From assembly GCA_002293455.1 (NCBI GenBank), contig DBDH01000020.1, positions 1-19,819 on the forward strand: DNA of 19,819 bases. Direction: 5' to 3'. The notes below the pieces were generated by a model. That model was given only the letters and a program-made list of their open reading frames with translations. It did no database searches and was not told the origin of the DNA. The position numbers and the translations under genes are program-made. Positions 7,427 through 14,915 of the stretch are shown in pieces. The stretch comes from Treponema sp. UBA937. GTDB lineage: Bacteria > Spirochaetota > Spirochaetia > Treponematales > Breznakiellaceae. How positions within the stretch are numbered: the first letter of the stretch is position 1; each line of letters opens with the position of its first letter.

Positions 7427-8170
7427 TTATCCGCGTTTCATTTCTTCTGCCGCCGCGCGTTCTGTCAGCGGGAGCCTTTCCAGGTAATCATTCAGTATTT
7501 CCTGGTCAAGATCGCTGAATGCGGCAAATTCGAGGGAAATAATCTCACCTGATTTCACCAGCCGGCAAACAGGGGAAATAATCTCCTGCCCGAGACGGAG
7601 TGAACAGTTGGGAAGCTCTGCCGAAAGGGGAACATCGTTTAAAAGCTCCTCATTATCGGGTTGGAAGGAAAGGCCTGTTTTTGAAATATCCTTGATTTTC
7701 CCTGTAATGATGCGGCCGTTTCCCGGATGGCTAAACATGAAATCCATGTGAATGTCTTGTTCAAGTTTGTACCTTTCGGCTTTCCGCTTTTCTTCCACAG
7801 GCACATAGCGGCTCAAAATACTTTGGAGGCGGTCAATCTCCATAGGCTCTTTCAGGTTTTCCGAGACAATGCCGCTTACTCCCAAATAAAAAGCCTTGGA
7901 TGTTTCTTCCAGCAGAAATTTTTCCCCGCGCAAAATGATGATGGGAGTAGTTTCCTTGGGTCTTTCGTTGCGCACAAACTGAACCAAAACCTTCCAGTGC
8001 CGGGGAAAATCTGACGCGCTGATAATAATTCCCGTGGGATCAATCTCGTCGATATTGTCCATTGCCTTGAGTACATGCTTGTACCAGATTAGTTCAAAAC
8101 CGAGGGGCTTCACATAAGTAGAAATCATTTCATAATTCTTATCTGACGCAAGGATCAATAATAACTTCAT
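7427..8170 (-). CDS. Degenerate receiver plus PilZ (c-di-GMP-binding) protein
   Basis: A 247-residue cytoplasmic protein. Residues 1-120 look like a CheY-type receiver fold ('KLLLILASDKNYEMISTYVKPLGFELIWY ... GIIISASDFPRHWKVLVQFVR ... TPIIILRGE'). By my alignment the phospho-acceptor position is Ala52 rather than Asp, so it is probably a pseudo-receiver. Residues 129-235 form a PilZ domain with both halves of the c-di-GMP motif: RxxxR (Arg129-Arg133, RKAER) and DxSxxG (Asp161-Gly166, DISKTG). It therefore probably binds c-di-GMP. Its ATG overlaps the stop of the upstream exported-protein gene by 4 nt, so the two are coupled. In spirochaetes c-di-GMP proteins influence motility and envelope behaviour, but no target is evident here. 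Confidence 0.85.
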   Translation of the reverse strand: MKLLLILASDKNYEMISTYVKPLGFELIWYKHVLKAMDNIDEIDPTGIIISASDFPRHWKVLVQFVRNERPKETTPIIILRGEKFLLEETSKAFYLGVSGIVSENLKEPMEIDRLQSILSRYVPVEEKRKAERYKLEQDIHMDFMFSHPGNGRIITGKIKDISKTGLSFQPDNEELLNDVPLSAELPNCSLRLGQEIISPVCRLVKSGEIISLEFAAFSDLDQEILNDYLERLPLTERAAAEEMKRG

Positions 8171-9141
8171 TCCGTCCCCAAGTTTAACACGGTATAATCA
8201 ACGATCATCCAGACATCATCCCGTTTCCTAAGATGATAAGTGTATCTCTTTGATTCAATATATGTCCCTGTGCGGAATTTTTCAAGAACGGTAACATTTC
8301 CTTCTTCCCTGCCGTAACTGGTTCTTTCTATCGTAAACTCAAGCGGAATCGTGGAAAAATCACCATCGATAGCAGCATTTTGAAGATCAAGGCGGTAGCG
8401 GTCAAGCATCCGCTGTCTGCCCTCTTCGGATTCGGCAAGCCAGAGCCTTCTGCGTCCGGCGTCATTCATGATCATGGCTTCTAAATCGAGGTATAAAAAG
8501 AATTTTTCCCATTGGCTTTTCTGTCTTGCGTTTAAAAGATACTCAACGACTTCGTCGGGGGGAATCCTTTCTTTTACGAGAATCGCGTTGGTTTCCACAT
8601 CCAGGGCTAGGGGAATGCCGTCCGGCCCCTGAAGGGGCTGGTTTCTGAGGCTCAGGCTGAGCCGGTTGGACAAAACGATTGCCTCGCTTGGGCTGTTGTT
8701 TTTCAGCAGTTCGGGATAGAGTTTTGCCTGAACCACATAGGAACCGCTTTGTTCAAGCAAAGCGTAATCGCGCAGGTTTTCAATGAAAGAAAAAGATTCC
8801 CCGGGCGCGACGGAAACTTCCCTGAAAAACACCGGCAGATTCCGCGTCCTTTTCCTGATAACGCGTTCCGAAAGATCAATATTCCTGTTGCTCAAGGTTC
8901 TGACATCGAAATCGACCGAAAAAATCCGGTCATCGGCGAGCTTAAAACGGTACGTATCAACACTGTTGTTCGCAATCGTGACTTCCACCCAAATCGGATC
9001 ATTTTCGATATAATACACCCGTTTATCATAATAGCGGATATTCACACCGATAGAAGCATCGCTTGAAACGTCAACGGCGAAAAGCGGAAACATGCTTAGT
9101 ATCATCAATCCAAAAAAAAGAATCAAATTTTCGTGTTTCAC
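8167..9141 (-). CDS. Exported protein of unknown function
   Basis: A 324-residue protein with a signal peptide (MKHENLILFFGLMILSMFPLFA). The first half (about 25-165) is beta-rich and Ig-like, with phrases such as 'DPIWVEVTIANNSVDTYRF' and 'VAPGESFSFIENLRDYALLEQSGSYVVQAKLYP' that recall BsuPI-type or macroglobulin-like domains. The C-terminal part has a helix and strands ending 'TYHLRKRDDVWMIVDYTVLNL', like an NTF2-like fold. I do not recognise a named family. The start is GTG 9141: an AGGAG (9149-9153) lies seven bases ahead of it and the signal peptide begins properly. An in-frame GTG at 9165 falls inside the GGTGCCTGACACC element and lacks a site. The gene is coupled to the PilZ gene by a 4-nt overlap. 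Confidence 0.75.
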   Translation of the reverse strand: MKHENLILFFGLMILSMFPLFAVDVSSDASIGVNIRYYDKRVYYIENDPIWVEVTIANNSVDTYRFKLADDRIFSVDFDVRTLSNRNIDLSERVIRKRTRNLPVFFREVSVAPGESFSFIENLRDYALLEQSGSYVVQAKLYPELLKNNSPSEAIVLSNRLSLSLRNQPLQGPDGIPLALDVETNAILVKERIPPDEVVEYLLNARQKSQWEKFFLYLDLEAMIMNDAGRRRLWLAESEEGRQRMLDRYRLDLQNAAIDGDFSTIPLEFTIERTSYGREEGNVTVLEKFRTGTYIESKRYTYHLRKRDDVWMIVDYTVLNLGTE

Positions 9142-9148
9142 CTTGAAA

Positions 9149-9153
9149 CTCCT
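9149..9153 (-). promoter_or_regulatory. Ribosome-binding site deciding the GTG 9141 start
   Basis: AGGAG on the minus strand, seven bases before GTG 9141. It favours this start over the GTG at 9165. Confidence 0.7.
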
Positions 9154-9166
9154 GGTGCCTGACACC
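9154..9166. repeat. GGTGCCTGACACC near-palindrome
   Basis: GGTG and CACC arms surround a CCTGA core. From memory, similar GGTGTCAGGCACC words are frequent interspersed elements in several bacterial groups. It sits between the exported-protein gene and a larger inverted repeat. Confidence 0.45.
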
Positions 9167-9170
9167 TAAA

Positions 9171-9241
9171 AGTGATAGCGTTAGCGGCTGGGAAACCACG
9201 CTATATGCAGTACATACAAGGGGTTCCCGCGCTATCCCACT
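9171..9241. repeat. Long inverted repeat between the exported-protein gene and mfd
   Basis: The outer arms are AGTG-ATAGCG (9171-9180) and CGCTAT-CC-CACT (9230-9241), with a 2-nt bulge. The inner arms are GGGAA (9190-9194) and TTCCC (9224-9228), continued by CC/GG. A third CGCTAT at 9199-9204 allows an alternative stem with the left arm. Read on the minus strand, the structure lies in the leader of the exported-protein gene and is followed by TTTT, so it could act as an attenuator. It could equally be a small interspersed palindromic element. Confidence 0.6.
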
Positions 9242-9244
9242 GTT

Positions 9245-9274
9245 TTAAAAGAAAACTATTCTGTATACTATAAT
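9245..9274 (+). promoter_or_regulatory. mfd promoter
   Basis: TTAAAA (9245-9250), an 18-bp spacer and a perfect TATAAT (9269-9274). The -35 is weak. The predicted start of transcription is about 9281, a few bases before GTG 9284 / ATG 9287, and no Shine-Dalgarno is present. Confidence 0.6.
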
Positions 9275-9286
9275 CGGCAAGTTGTG

Positions 9287-12200
9287 ATGAATACCTTATC
9301 TTTTCCTCATTATCAGAACGTAATTGAACGGTCTCCCTCGGTAACGGAAGTGCTGAAAGCCTTTAGAAAGGGGAAATTTCCCCTGGAAATTGAAGGTTCG
9401 GAAGGTTCTTTCGGCGCGATGCTCCTTGCGGGCATCTATAAAAGTGAAAAACGAAGTTTTTTGCTCGTGGTTCCCACGGAAAGGGAAGCCGCGGAATTAA
9501 TCCTCGACCTTGAAAGCCTCGGTATTTCCGTTTTGCAGTTTCCTTGGTGGGGAAGTATGCCCTATCGTGAAATGGCTCCGCTCTCCTCTGTGTTCGGAGA
9601 GCGTACCAAGGCGCTCGCGGAAATCGTAAGCGGCAAGTTTCCCGTCATTGTGATTCCTGAACGGGCTTTTCTCACGCCGCTTGCTCCTCCCGGCTACTTT
9701 AAGTCTTTATTGTTCAAACTGGAGGAAGGCGGGATTATCGATACGGCTGTCCTTGCCCGTACCCTAAGCGATTACGGATACACAAGGGTTCCGAAGGTGC
9801 AGGTTCACGGCGAGTTTGCCCTCCGCGGCGAAGTGTGCGATCTTCTTATGGCCGGAGATGATGAAGCGTACCGGATTCTCTTCGATTTTGATAGAATCGA
9901 GTCGATAAAACGTTTCGATCCCGTTGACCAAAGCGGATTGAACCGTGTGAAAGAATGCGTTATCCGGCCGATGAAAGAGGTCGTCTGGACCGATGACCGC
10001 ATTGACGCGTTAAGCAAAAATCTTGAGCGTTTTGAAGAATTCCCCGGACAAGGACTCTCCGTCATTGATGATCTTATGATGAGGAGAACCTGCCCCGGCG
10101 AGGAACTCTTTTTTTCCCTGGCCTTTGAAAAGGCCGCCGGTATTCTCGACTACATGAATGATGACGCGGCCGTCTTTTTCCTTGAAAAGGAAAGGCTTGA
10201 AAACGCGGAAGAAGTTCTGGAGCGGGAATATGAATCTTTGTATAAAAAAGCCCGGCGCGAGCGGGAAGTCCCGGCTCCGGAACGCCTCTTGCTGTCCTTC
10301 AAGGAAACCGCGTCATCATGCGGACGGCGCGTTTCTTTTATGTCGATGAAAGGCCGGGGCGAAAGCGGCGCCGAGCGGACGCTCATTTCCTGCGATCCGC
10401 CGCGAAGTTTTTTTGGAAACATCAATTACCTAAAAGAAGAACTCGCGAATCTTTCCAAACAAGGCTGGACTTTCCTTGTGACGGCGGAATCAGAAGCCCA
10501 GTCTGAGCGCCTCAAAGAAGTGCTTAAAGACGAACCGGTGAATGTTATCGCCATGCCCCTATCCGCGGGCTTTGCCCTTCCGGATATAAAGTTCATGCTC
10601 ATTCAGGAAAATGAAATCTTCGGCCGGAGGAAACGCCTTCCCCAATCCTTAAAGCACACGAGAAGCGCCGCCATCGATACCTTTGTGGAGCTGAATCCGG
10701 GGGACTTTGTTGTTCACGTTAATTACGGCATCGGCCTTTTTAGGGGGATTGAACGCATCCGGGCTTTGGGGCATGAACGCGATTACATCAAGATAGATTA
10801 CGCGGATGAAGAATCCGTGTTTGTCCCGATAGAACAAGTCAATCTTGTTCAACGTTATATCGGGAACGAAGGCTCTCCGCCGAGGCTCGACAAGCTCGGT
10901 TCCAAGAGCTGGGAAAACCGGAAAGGCCGCGTCAAAAAATCGGTAGAAGATATTGCCCAAAAGCTCGTGGACCTCTATTCCAAGCGGAAAAGCGCCCAGG
11001 GCTACGCCTTTCCGAAAGACACGGAATGGCAGACCGTGTTTGAGGCGGCTTTTCCCTACGAGGAAACCGAAGACCAGCTCCGCTGCGTAGAAGAAATAAA
11101 AGCGGACATGGAAAGCAGCTCCCCTATGGACCGCCTTGTCTGCGGAGACGTGGGATACGGCAAAACCGAAGTCGCGGTCCGCGCTTGTTTTAAAGCGGTC
11201 ATGGGAGGGAAGCAGACAGCCTTTCTCGCCCCGACAACCATCCTCGCGGAACAGCACTTTGAAAACTTTAAGGAACGCTTTTCCCAGTTCCCCATCCGCA
11301 TGGGAATGCTTTCCCGTTTTGTGGACAAGAAGACCATCAAAAAAACGATAGAAGACGTGAAAAAAGGCGACATCGATATTCTTGTCGGGACGCACCGTAT
11401 TATCCAAAGAGATGTGGTCTTTAGGGATTTGGGGCTCATGGTTGTCGATGAAGAACAGCGTTTTGGGGTTAAGGACAAGGAACGGCTCAAGGTTATGAAA
11501 ACCAATGTTGATTGTTTGAGCCTTTCCGCGACGCCCATTCCGCGGACGCTTCACATGAGCCTCTTAAAAATCCGCGACATGAGCATTTTGTCCACGCCGC
11601 CGCAGAATCGGCATCCTATAGAAACGGTGATCGGTGAATACAATGAAGAACGGATAGCGGCCGCGATCCGTCAGGAAGTTGAGCGCGGCGGACAGATTTT
11701 TTTCCTGCATAACCGTATTGAAAGCCTTCACGAAGTACGGCACAACATTGAGCGCCTTGTTCCCGAAATGCTTGTGGAATGCGCCCACGGGCAGATGGAT
11801 CCCCATGAGCTTGAAGACGTGATGCACCGCTTTGTTCACGGCGGGTTTCATATTCTCGTTTCAACCACGATTATCGAAAACGGCATCGATATTCCTAACG
11901 TGAACACCATCATCATTGACCGCGCGGATATGTACGGCGTTTCCCAGTTGTATCAGCTCCGCGGGCGTGTCGGCCGTTCTGACCGCGTAGCGTATGCCTA
12001 TCTTTTTTATCCCAGGAACAAGGCCTTGAACGAAGTTGCCATGAAGCGCCTTCAGGTTATTTCCGACTTTACCGATCTAGGATCGGGCTTTAAAATCGCG
12101 ATGAAGGACATGGAAATCCGCGGCGCGGGAAACCTTCTGGGGCGGGAACAATCGGGCGATATTTATTCGGTCGGCTTTGACCTTTACCTTCGGCTCTTGG

Positions 12201-12688
12201 ATGAAGCGGTCAAACAACTGGAAGACTCAAACTATGAAGGCGATACGGAAACCCTTCTGGAACTTGAATATTCAGGCTTCATCCCCGATTTTTACATCGA
12301 TTCCGCCCAGGAAAAGATGGAAGTCTACAAGAAGATCGCGTCGATTCAAAGCAAGGACGAACTGGAACGCGTCTACGCCGAACTCCTCGACCGTTTCGGC
12401 CCGCTTCCCGATGAAGCCCAGTCTCTGCTTGCACTCGCCGAAATCCGCATCATCTGCCGGGGAATCGCGGTCGCTTCGTTAAAAGAACGGGCAGGACTCG
12501 TCAGGGTCGAGTTCAAAAAGGTCTCGAAAGTTAAGATTGACGGCCTCATCCGGCTCATGCAGGAAAGCGGCGGCAAAGTCAAACTCGACCCCAAAATGCC
12601 CAACATCCTCATCCTTCAAACCGGAAACATCGGCCTAAAAGAAAAAAGCGAGTTTATCAGGGAAAAATTGGCGGCGCTTGTGCAGTGA
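9287..12688 (+). CDS. mfd: Transcription-repair coupling factor Mfd
   Basis: Mfd displaces RNA polymerase stalled at DNA lesions and recruits UvrA. The 1133-residue length is normal. The N-terminal UvrB-like region is at about 1-340. The RNA-polymerase-interaction domain starts at about 470 (DFVVHVNYGIGLFRGIERI). Helicase motifs include Walker A CGDVGYGKTEVA (about 618-630), the DEEQRFG box (about 721), SATPIPRTLHMS, and the RecG-like translocation motif (about 800-830, HNRIESLHEV). QLRGRVGRSDR is helicase motif VI. The C-terminal TRCF domain follows from about 990. ATG 9287 and GTG 9284 are both possible starts, differing by one codon. The gene has its own promoter and looks monocistronic. 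Long antisense frames across it are coding shadows. Confidence 0.97.
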   Translation: MNTLSFPHYQNVIERSPSVTEVLKAFRKGKFPLEIEGSEGSFGAMLLAGIYKSEKRSFLLVVPTEREAAELILDLESLGISVLQFPWWGSMPYREMAPLSSVFGERTKALAEIVSGKFPVIVIPERAFLTPLAPPGYFKSLLFKLEEGGIIDTAVLARTLSDYGYTRVPKVQVHGEFALRGEVCDLLMAGDDEAYRILFDFDRIESIKRFDPVDQSGLNRVKECVIRPMKEVVWTDDRIDALSKNLERFEEFPGQGLSVIDDLMMRRTCPGEELFFSLAFEKAAGILDYMNDDAAVFFLEKERLENAEEVLEREYESLYKKARREREVPAPERLLLSFKETASSCGRRVSFMSMKGRGESGAERTLISCDPPRSFFGNINYLKEELANLSKQGWTFLVTAESEAQSERLKEVLKDEPVNVIAMPLSAGFALPDIKFMLIQENEIFGRRKRLPQSLKHTRSAAIDTFVELNPGDFVVHVNYGIGLFRGIERIRALGHERDYIKIDYADEESVFVPIEQVNLVQRYIGNEGSPPRLDKLGSKSWENRKGRVKKSVEDIAQKLVDLYSKRKSAQGYAFPKDTEWQTVFEAAFPYEETEDQLRCVEEIKADMESSSPMDRLVCGDVGYGKTEVAVRACFKAVMGGKQTAFLAPTTILAEQHFENFKERFSQFPIRMGMLSRFVDKKTIKKTIEDVKKGDIDILVGTHRIIQRDVVFRDLGLMVVDEEQRFGVKDKERLKVMKTNVDCLSLSATPIPRTLHMSLLKIRDMSILSTPPQNRHPIETVIGEYNEERIAAAIRQEVERGGQIFFLHNRIESLHEVRHNIERLVPEMLVECAHGQMDPHELEDVMHRFVHGGFHILVSTTIIENGIDIPNVNTIIIDRADMYGVSQLYQLRGRVGRSDRVAYAYLFYPRNKALNEVAMKRLQVISDFTDLGSGFKIAMKDMEIRGAGNLLGREQSGDIYSVGFDLYLRLLDEAVKQLEDSNYEGDTETLLELEYSGFIPDFYIDSAQEKMEVYKKIASIQSKDELERVYAELLDRFGPLPDEAQSLLALAEIRIICRGIAVASLKERAGLVRVEFKKVSKVKIDGLIRLMQESGGKVKLDPKMPNILILQTGNIGLKEKSEFIREKLAALVQ

Positions 12689-12700
12689 GGAGTAAATATC

Positions 12701-12712
12701 AACATTGATGTT
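12701..12712. repeat. 12-bp palindrome after mfd
   Basis: AACATTGATGTT has perfect five-base arms around TG, 13 bp after the mfd stop. It has no T-run, so it is not a convincing terminator. Confidence 0.35.
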
Positions 12713-12737
12713 TGCAATACGGTCTCAATGCTTCTTT

Positions 12738-12910
12738 TTTTACGGTCATAAACGTATAATTTTCATTTTTATATAATTTTACTGTTATAACCGTAGAAAA
12801 TTATATTTTTTTACGTCTATTTCCGCAAAAGTCATAAAAATCAAATACTTCTATAGTGTAAACCGTAAAACTTTCAAAATAACAATAGTTTTACGGTTAT
12901 AACTGTAAAA
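12738..12910. repeat. Array of five spaced palindromes before the AAA ATPase gene
   Basis: Five 22-bp copies of a palindrome with core ACGGTTATAACCGT, flanked by TTTT on the left and AAAA on the right. Positions are 12738-12759 (3 changes from consensus), 12777-12798 (2), 12809-12830 (5), 12849-12870 (right half perfect, left half decayed) and 12889-12910 (1). Start-to-start distances are 39, 32, 40 and 40 bp, so four of the copies recur at nearly four helical turns. The best copy ends four bases before the TTGACA of the ATPase promoter. It looks like an operator or iteron array for an unknown DNA-binding protein. The AT-richness of the region slightly weakens the case for the poorest copies. 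Confidence 0.65.
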
Positions 12911-12914
12911 TTTA

Positions 12915-12943
12915 TTGACAGAATTTTCCGCTTGATATACAAT
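12915..12943 (+). promoter_or_regulatory. Promoter of the AAA ATPase gene
   Basis: A perfect TTGACA (12915-12920), a 17-bp spacer and TACAAT (12938-12943). The predicted leader of about 11 nt contains the AGGTG ribosome-binding site (12951-12955). The upstream palindrome abuts the -35. Confidence 0.75.
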
Positions 12944-12960
12944 GTGTATGAGGTGATATT

Positions 12961-14181
12961 TTGAATAATGATCAAAATCCTATTCCGCGCATGGAATATT
13001 TAAAGCAGCTTATCGGCTTTCAAGATCAGGATATAATCAAGGTTGTAAGCGGAATCCGGCGTTCGGGGAAGTCAACGCTGCTGAAATTATTTGCGGACCA
13101 TTTGAGGGCAAAGGGCATTAAGAACGAGCAGATCATTTTCATGAATTTTGAGTCGGCAAGATTTGAGGATATTACCGATTATCAGGTTCTGTACCGTTAT
13201 GTTGAGAGCAGGATATATAAAAACGGCAAGACCTATATTTTTCTGGATGAGATACAAGCCGTAAAGGATTTTGAAAAAGCCGTCAATAGTTTCATGGTGG
13301 ATTTCGATGCGGATATTTATCTAACCGGCTCAAACGCGAACATGCTTTCAAGCGATCTGTCTACCGTACTCTCCGGAAGATACATTGAAATAAAAATGTA
13401 TCCGCTGTCATTTAAAGAATACATGAGCGCGCAAACTGTTGGTAAAGAGCCGGAACATTGCTTTTATGAGTACATAAAATACGGCGGCTTTCCTTTTATC
13501 GCGAATGAAAAAGACGAACAGAAAATTAGCGCGTATCTTGACGGAATCTACAACACGGTTGTCTTCAAGGATATTATCCAACGGAACAAAATCAAAGATA
13601 CCGCGCTTATCGACAAATTGATACGCTTTGTTTTCTCAAGTATGGGGAGCCTCGTTTCTCCTACCTCGATAGCCAAAGCCATCAAAAATGACAAGCGCGG
13701 CGTGAGCAACGAAACGATAGAAAATTACCTTGAAATGCTTTGCCGTGCGCATATTCTAAGCAAAGCCGTCCGCTATGACATAAAGGGTAAGGAGTATCTT
13801 AAAACCCTTTCAAAATATTATGTTACAGATCTGGGCCTGCGGAATCACATCCTTGGGTATCGACAGACTGAACCGACTCGTGCCCTGGAAAACATTGTCT
13901 ATTTTGAGCTTTTGCGGCGCGGTTATCAGGTTGATATAGGAAAGGTCGGCAGTATGGAAGTGGATTTTGTTGCGCGTAACCAGAACGAGGTAAAATATTA
14001 TCAGGCTGCGTGGACGGTCAATAACAGTTCCGAAACTTTAGAGCGCGAATACCGTCCCTTTGACGCGATTCACGACCACTATGAGAAAGTTATCATCACT
14101 ATGGACAAGGATTTTGTCAATTCTATTAACGGCGTAAAAAAGATCAATGCGGTAGATTTTTTGCTGGGAAATAATAAATAA
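12961..14181 (+). CDS. AAA ATPase with DUF4143 / nuclease-like C-terminus
   Basis: A 406-residue protein of the AAA_14 plus DUF4143 family, widespread in bacteria and archaea but without an established role. Walker A is GIRRSGKST (31-39), Walker B YIFLDEIQ (92-99), a sensor-like LTGSNAN follows (121-127), then the family motif LSGRY (137-141). Residues about 165-300 form the winged-helix-like DUF4143 region. The C-terminus carries ALENIVYFELLRRGY, EVDFVARNQNEVKYYQ, that is Asp335 and Glu343-x-Lys345, a PD-(D/E)xK nuclease-like pattern. The start is TTG 12961, with AGGTG five bases upstream. It has its own consensus promoter downstream of a palindrome array. The surroundings are AT-rich, which suggests horizontal acquisition. 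Family call is secure; function unknown. Confidence 0.88.
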   Translation: MNNDQNPIPRMEYLKQLIGFQDQDIIKVVSGIRRSGKSTLLKLFADHLRAKGIKNEQIIFMNFESARFEDITDYQVLYRYVESRIYKNGKTYIFLDEIQAVKDFEKAVNSFMVDFDADIYLTGSNANMLSSDLSTVLSGRYIEIKMYPLSFKEYMSAQTVGKEPEHCFYEYIKYGGFPFIANEKDEQKISAYLDGIYNTVVFKDIIQRNKIKDTALIDKLIRFVFSSMGSLVSPTSIAKAIKNDKRGVSNETIENYLEMLCRAHILSKAVRYDIKGKEYLKTLSKYYVTDLGLRNHILGYRQTEPTRALENIVYFELLRRGYQVDIGKVGSMEVDFVARNQNEVKYYQAAWTVNNSSETLEREYRPFDAIHDHYEKVIITMDKDFVNSINGVKKINAVDFLLGNNK

Positions 14182-14200
14182 AAATGACACAGTGTCATTT
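14182..14200. promoter_or_regulatory. Upstream operator of the TetR gene (O1)
   Basis: A perfect 19-bp palindrome with core ATGACACAGTGTCAT. It begins immediately after the ATPase stop codon and ends two bases before the TTGACA of the TetR promoter. Confidence 0.75.
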
Positions 14201-14202
14201 AT

Positions 14203-14231
14203 TTGACATCTTTTTCAAAATTTATTATCAT
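14203..14231 (+). promoter_or_regulatory. Promoter of the TetR gene
   Basis: TTGACA (14203-14208), a 17-bp spacer and TATCAT (14226-14231). The start of transcription should fall at about 14238, inside the second palindrome, giving a leader of about 36 nt. The promoter is enclosed by two copies of the same palindrome. Confidence 0.75.
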
Positions 14232-14254
14232 AAAAATGACACTATGTCATTTTT
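14232..14254. promoter_or_regulatory. Downstream operator of the TetR gene (O2)
   Basis: A 23-bp palindrome with core ATGACACTATGTCAT, one mismatched pair, flanked by matching A and T runs. It covers the predicted transcription start. Its centre is 52 bp from that of O1, close to five helical turns. Confidence 0.72.
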
Positions 14255-14261
14255 ATTGCCT

Positions 14262-14267
14262 AAAGGA
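14262..14267 (+). promoter_or_regulatory. Ribosome-binding site deciding the TetR start
   Basis: AAAGGA six bases before ATG 14274. It excludes the upstream ATG codons, which are part of the operator palindromes. Confidence 0.7.
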
Positions 14268-14273
14268 ATGCGT

Positions 14274-14915
14274 ATGCCTAAAGTTTCAGATGCATATATA
14301 GCGGATAAGAAAAAGTATATTTTTGAATGTACAAGCGCGGTATTGAAAGAAAAGCCGCTTTACCAAATAACAATGCGGGATATTATCAAGAAAACTGGTT
14401 TCAGCCAGGGAACAATTTACCGGCATTATGCAAGTTTGGATGAAATCTATGTGGATTTTATCAACAAGCATACCGCGAATAATCATCTTGAACAAAGGAT
14501 TGATTGGTTATTAAGATCAAATCAGGGAATAAAAATAATTCTTGTAAAGTGTTTTATGCTTTTGGGAAAGTACACAGAAGAATTGATGCGGTCTGCTGCC
14601 GGAAAACTGTTTTTTGAGTTCATGATATTATATTCTTATGATCCTCTTAAACGGGATGTTCTTTTTCCTCAATTACGTTTTAAACAAAGCCTTGAATACG
14701 CAAGAAGCGGCATTATAAAATATGTTACAACAAATATCAGAAAGGGGCTTATCCGTCCCAGGATGCCCATTCGTTCTATCGTTCAGTTTGTAAATAGTTT
14801 TATAGACGGCATCGCCTTACATGCTGCGTATGAGAAAAAAGAATCCGCATCGGAAATATCTGAAATGTTTCGGATACTCGCCATTACCGTCAACAAATTT
14901 TTGGAAATTGTTTAA
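14274..14915 (+). CDS. TetR/AcrR-family transcriptional regulator
   Basis: A 213-residue regulator. The N-terminal DNA-binding domain has the TetR pattern: 'IFECTSAVLKEKPLYQITMRDIIKKTGFSQGTIYRHYASLDEIYVDF' (about 16-62), with the recognition helix near 43-51. The C-terminal helical ligand-binding and dimer domain (about 75-213) is variable, and its ligand cannot be inferred. The frame is open from 14184, but ATG 14274 is the start because of the AAAGGA ahead of it, and because the upstream ATGs lie within the operators. Two matching palindromes enclose its promoter, the classic layout for autorepression. No transporter lies beside it, so the regulated partner could be the upstream ATPase gene, the downstream HAD/PlsC genes, or a distant locus. 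Confidence 0.9.
   Translation: MPKVSDAYIADKKKYIFECTSAVLKEKPLYQITMRDIIKKTGFSQGTIYRHYASLDEIYVDFINKHTANNHLEQRIDWLLRSNQGIKIILVKCFMLLGKYTEELMRSAAGKLFFEFMILYSYDPLKRDVLFPQLRFKQSLEYARSGIIKYVTTNIRKGLIRPRMPIRSIVQFVNSFIDGIALHAAYEKKESASEISEMFRILAITVNKFLEIV

Noticed and set aside
10649..11554. 301-codon antisense frame inside mfd
   Set aside because: It lies opposite a perfectly conserved Mfd helicase region, has no recognisable domain and no ribosome-binding site; it is a codon-bias shadow.
12738..12910. CRISPR array
   Set aside because: The repeats are short, palindromic and degenerate, with AT-rich gaps of 10-18 bp; no cas genes are nearby.
14184..14273. Upstream extension of the TetR regulator
   Set aside because: The ATGs at 14184 and 14244 belong to the operator palindromes and the predicted transcription start is about 14238; AAAGGA marks ATG 14274.
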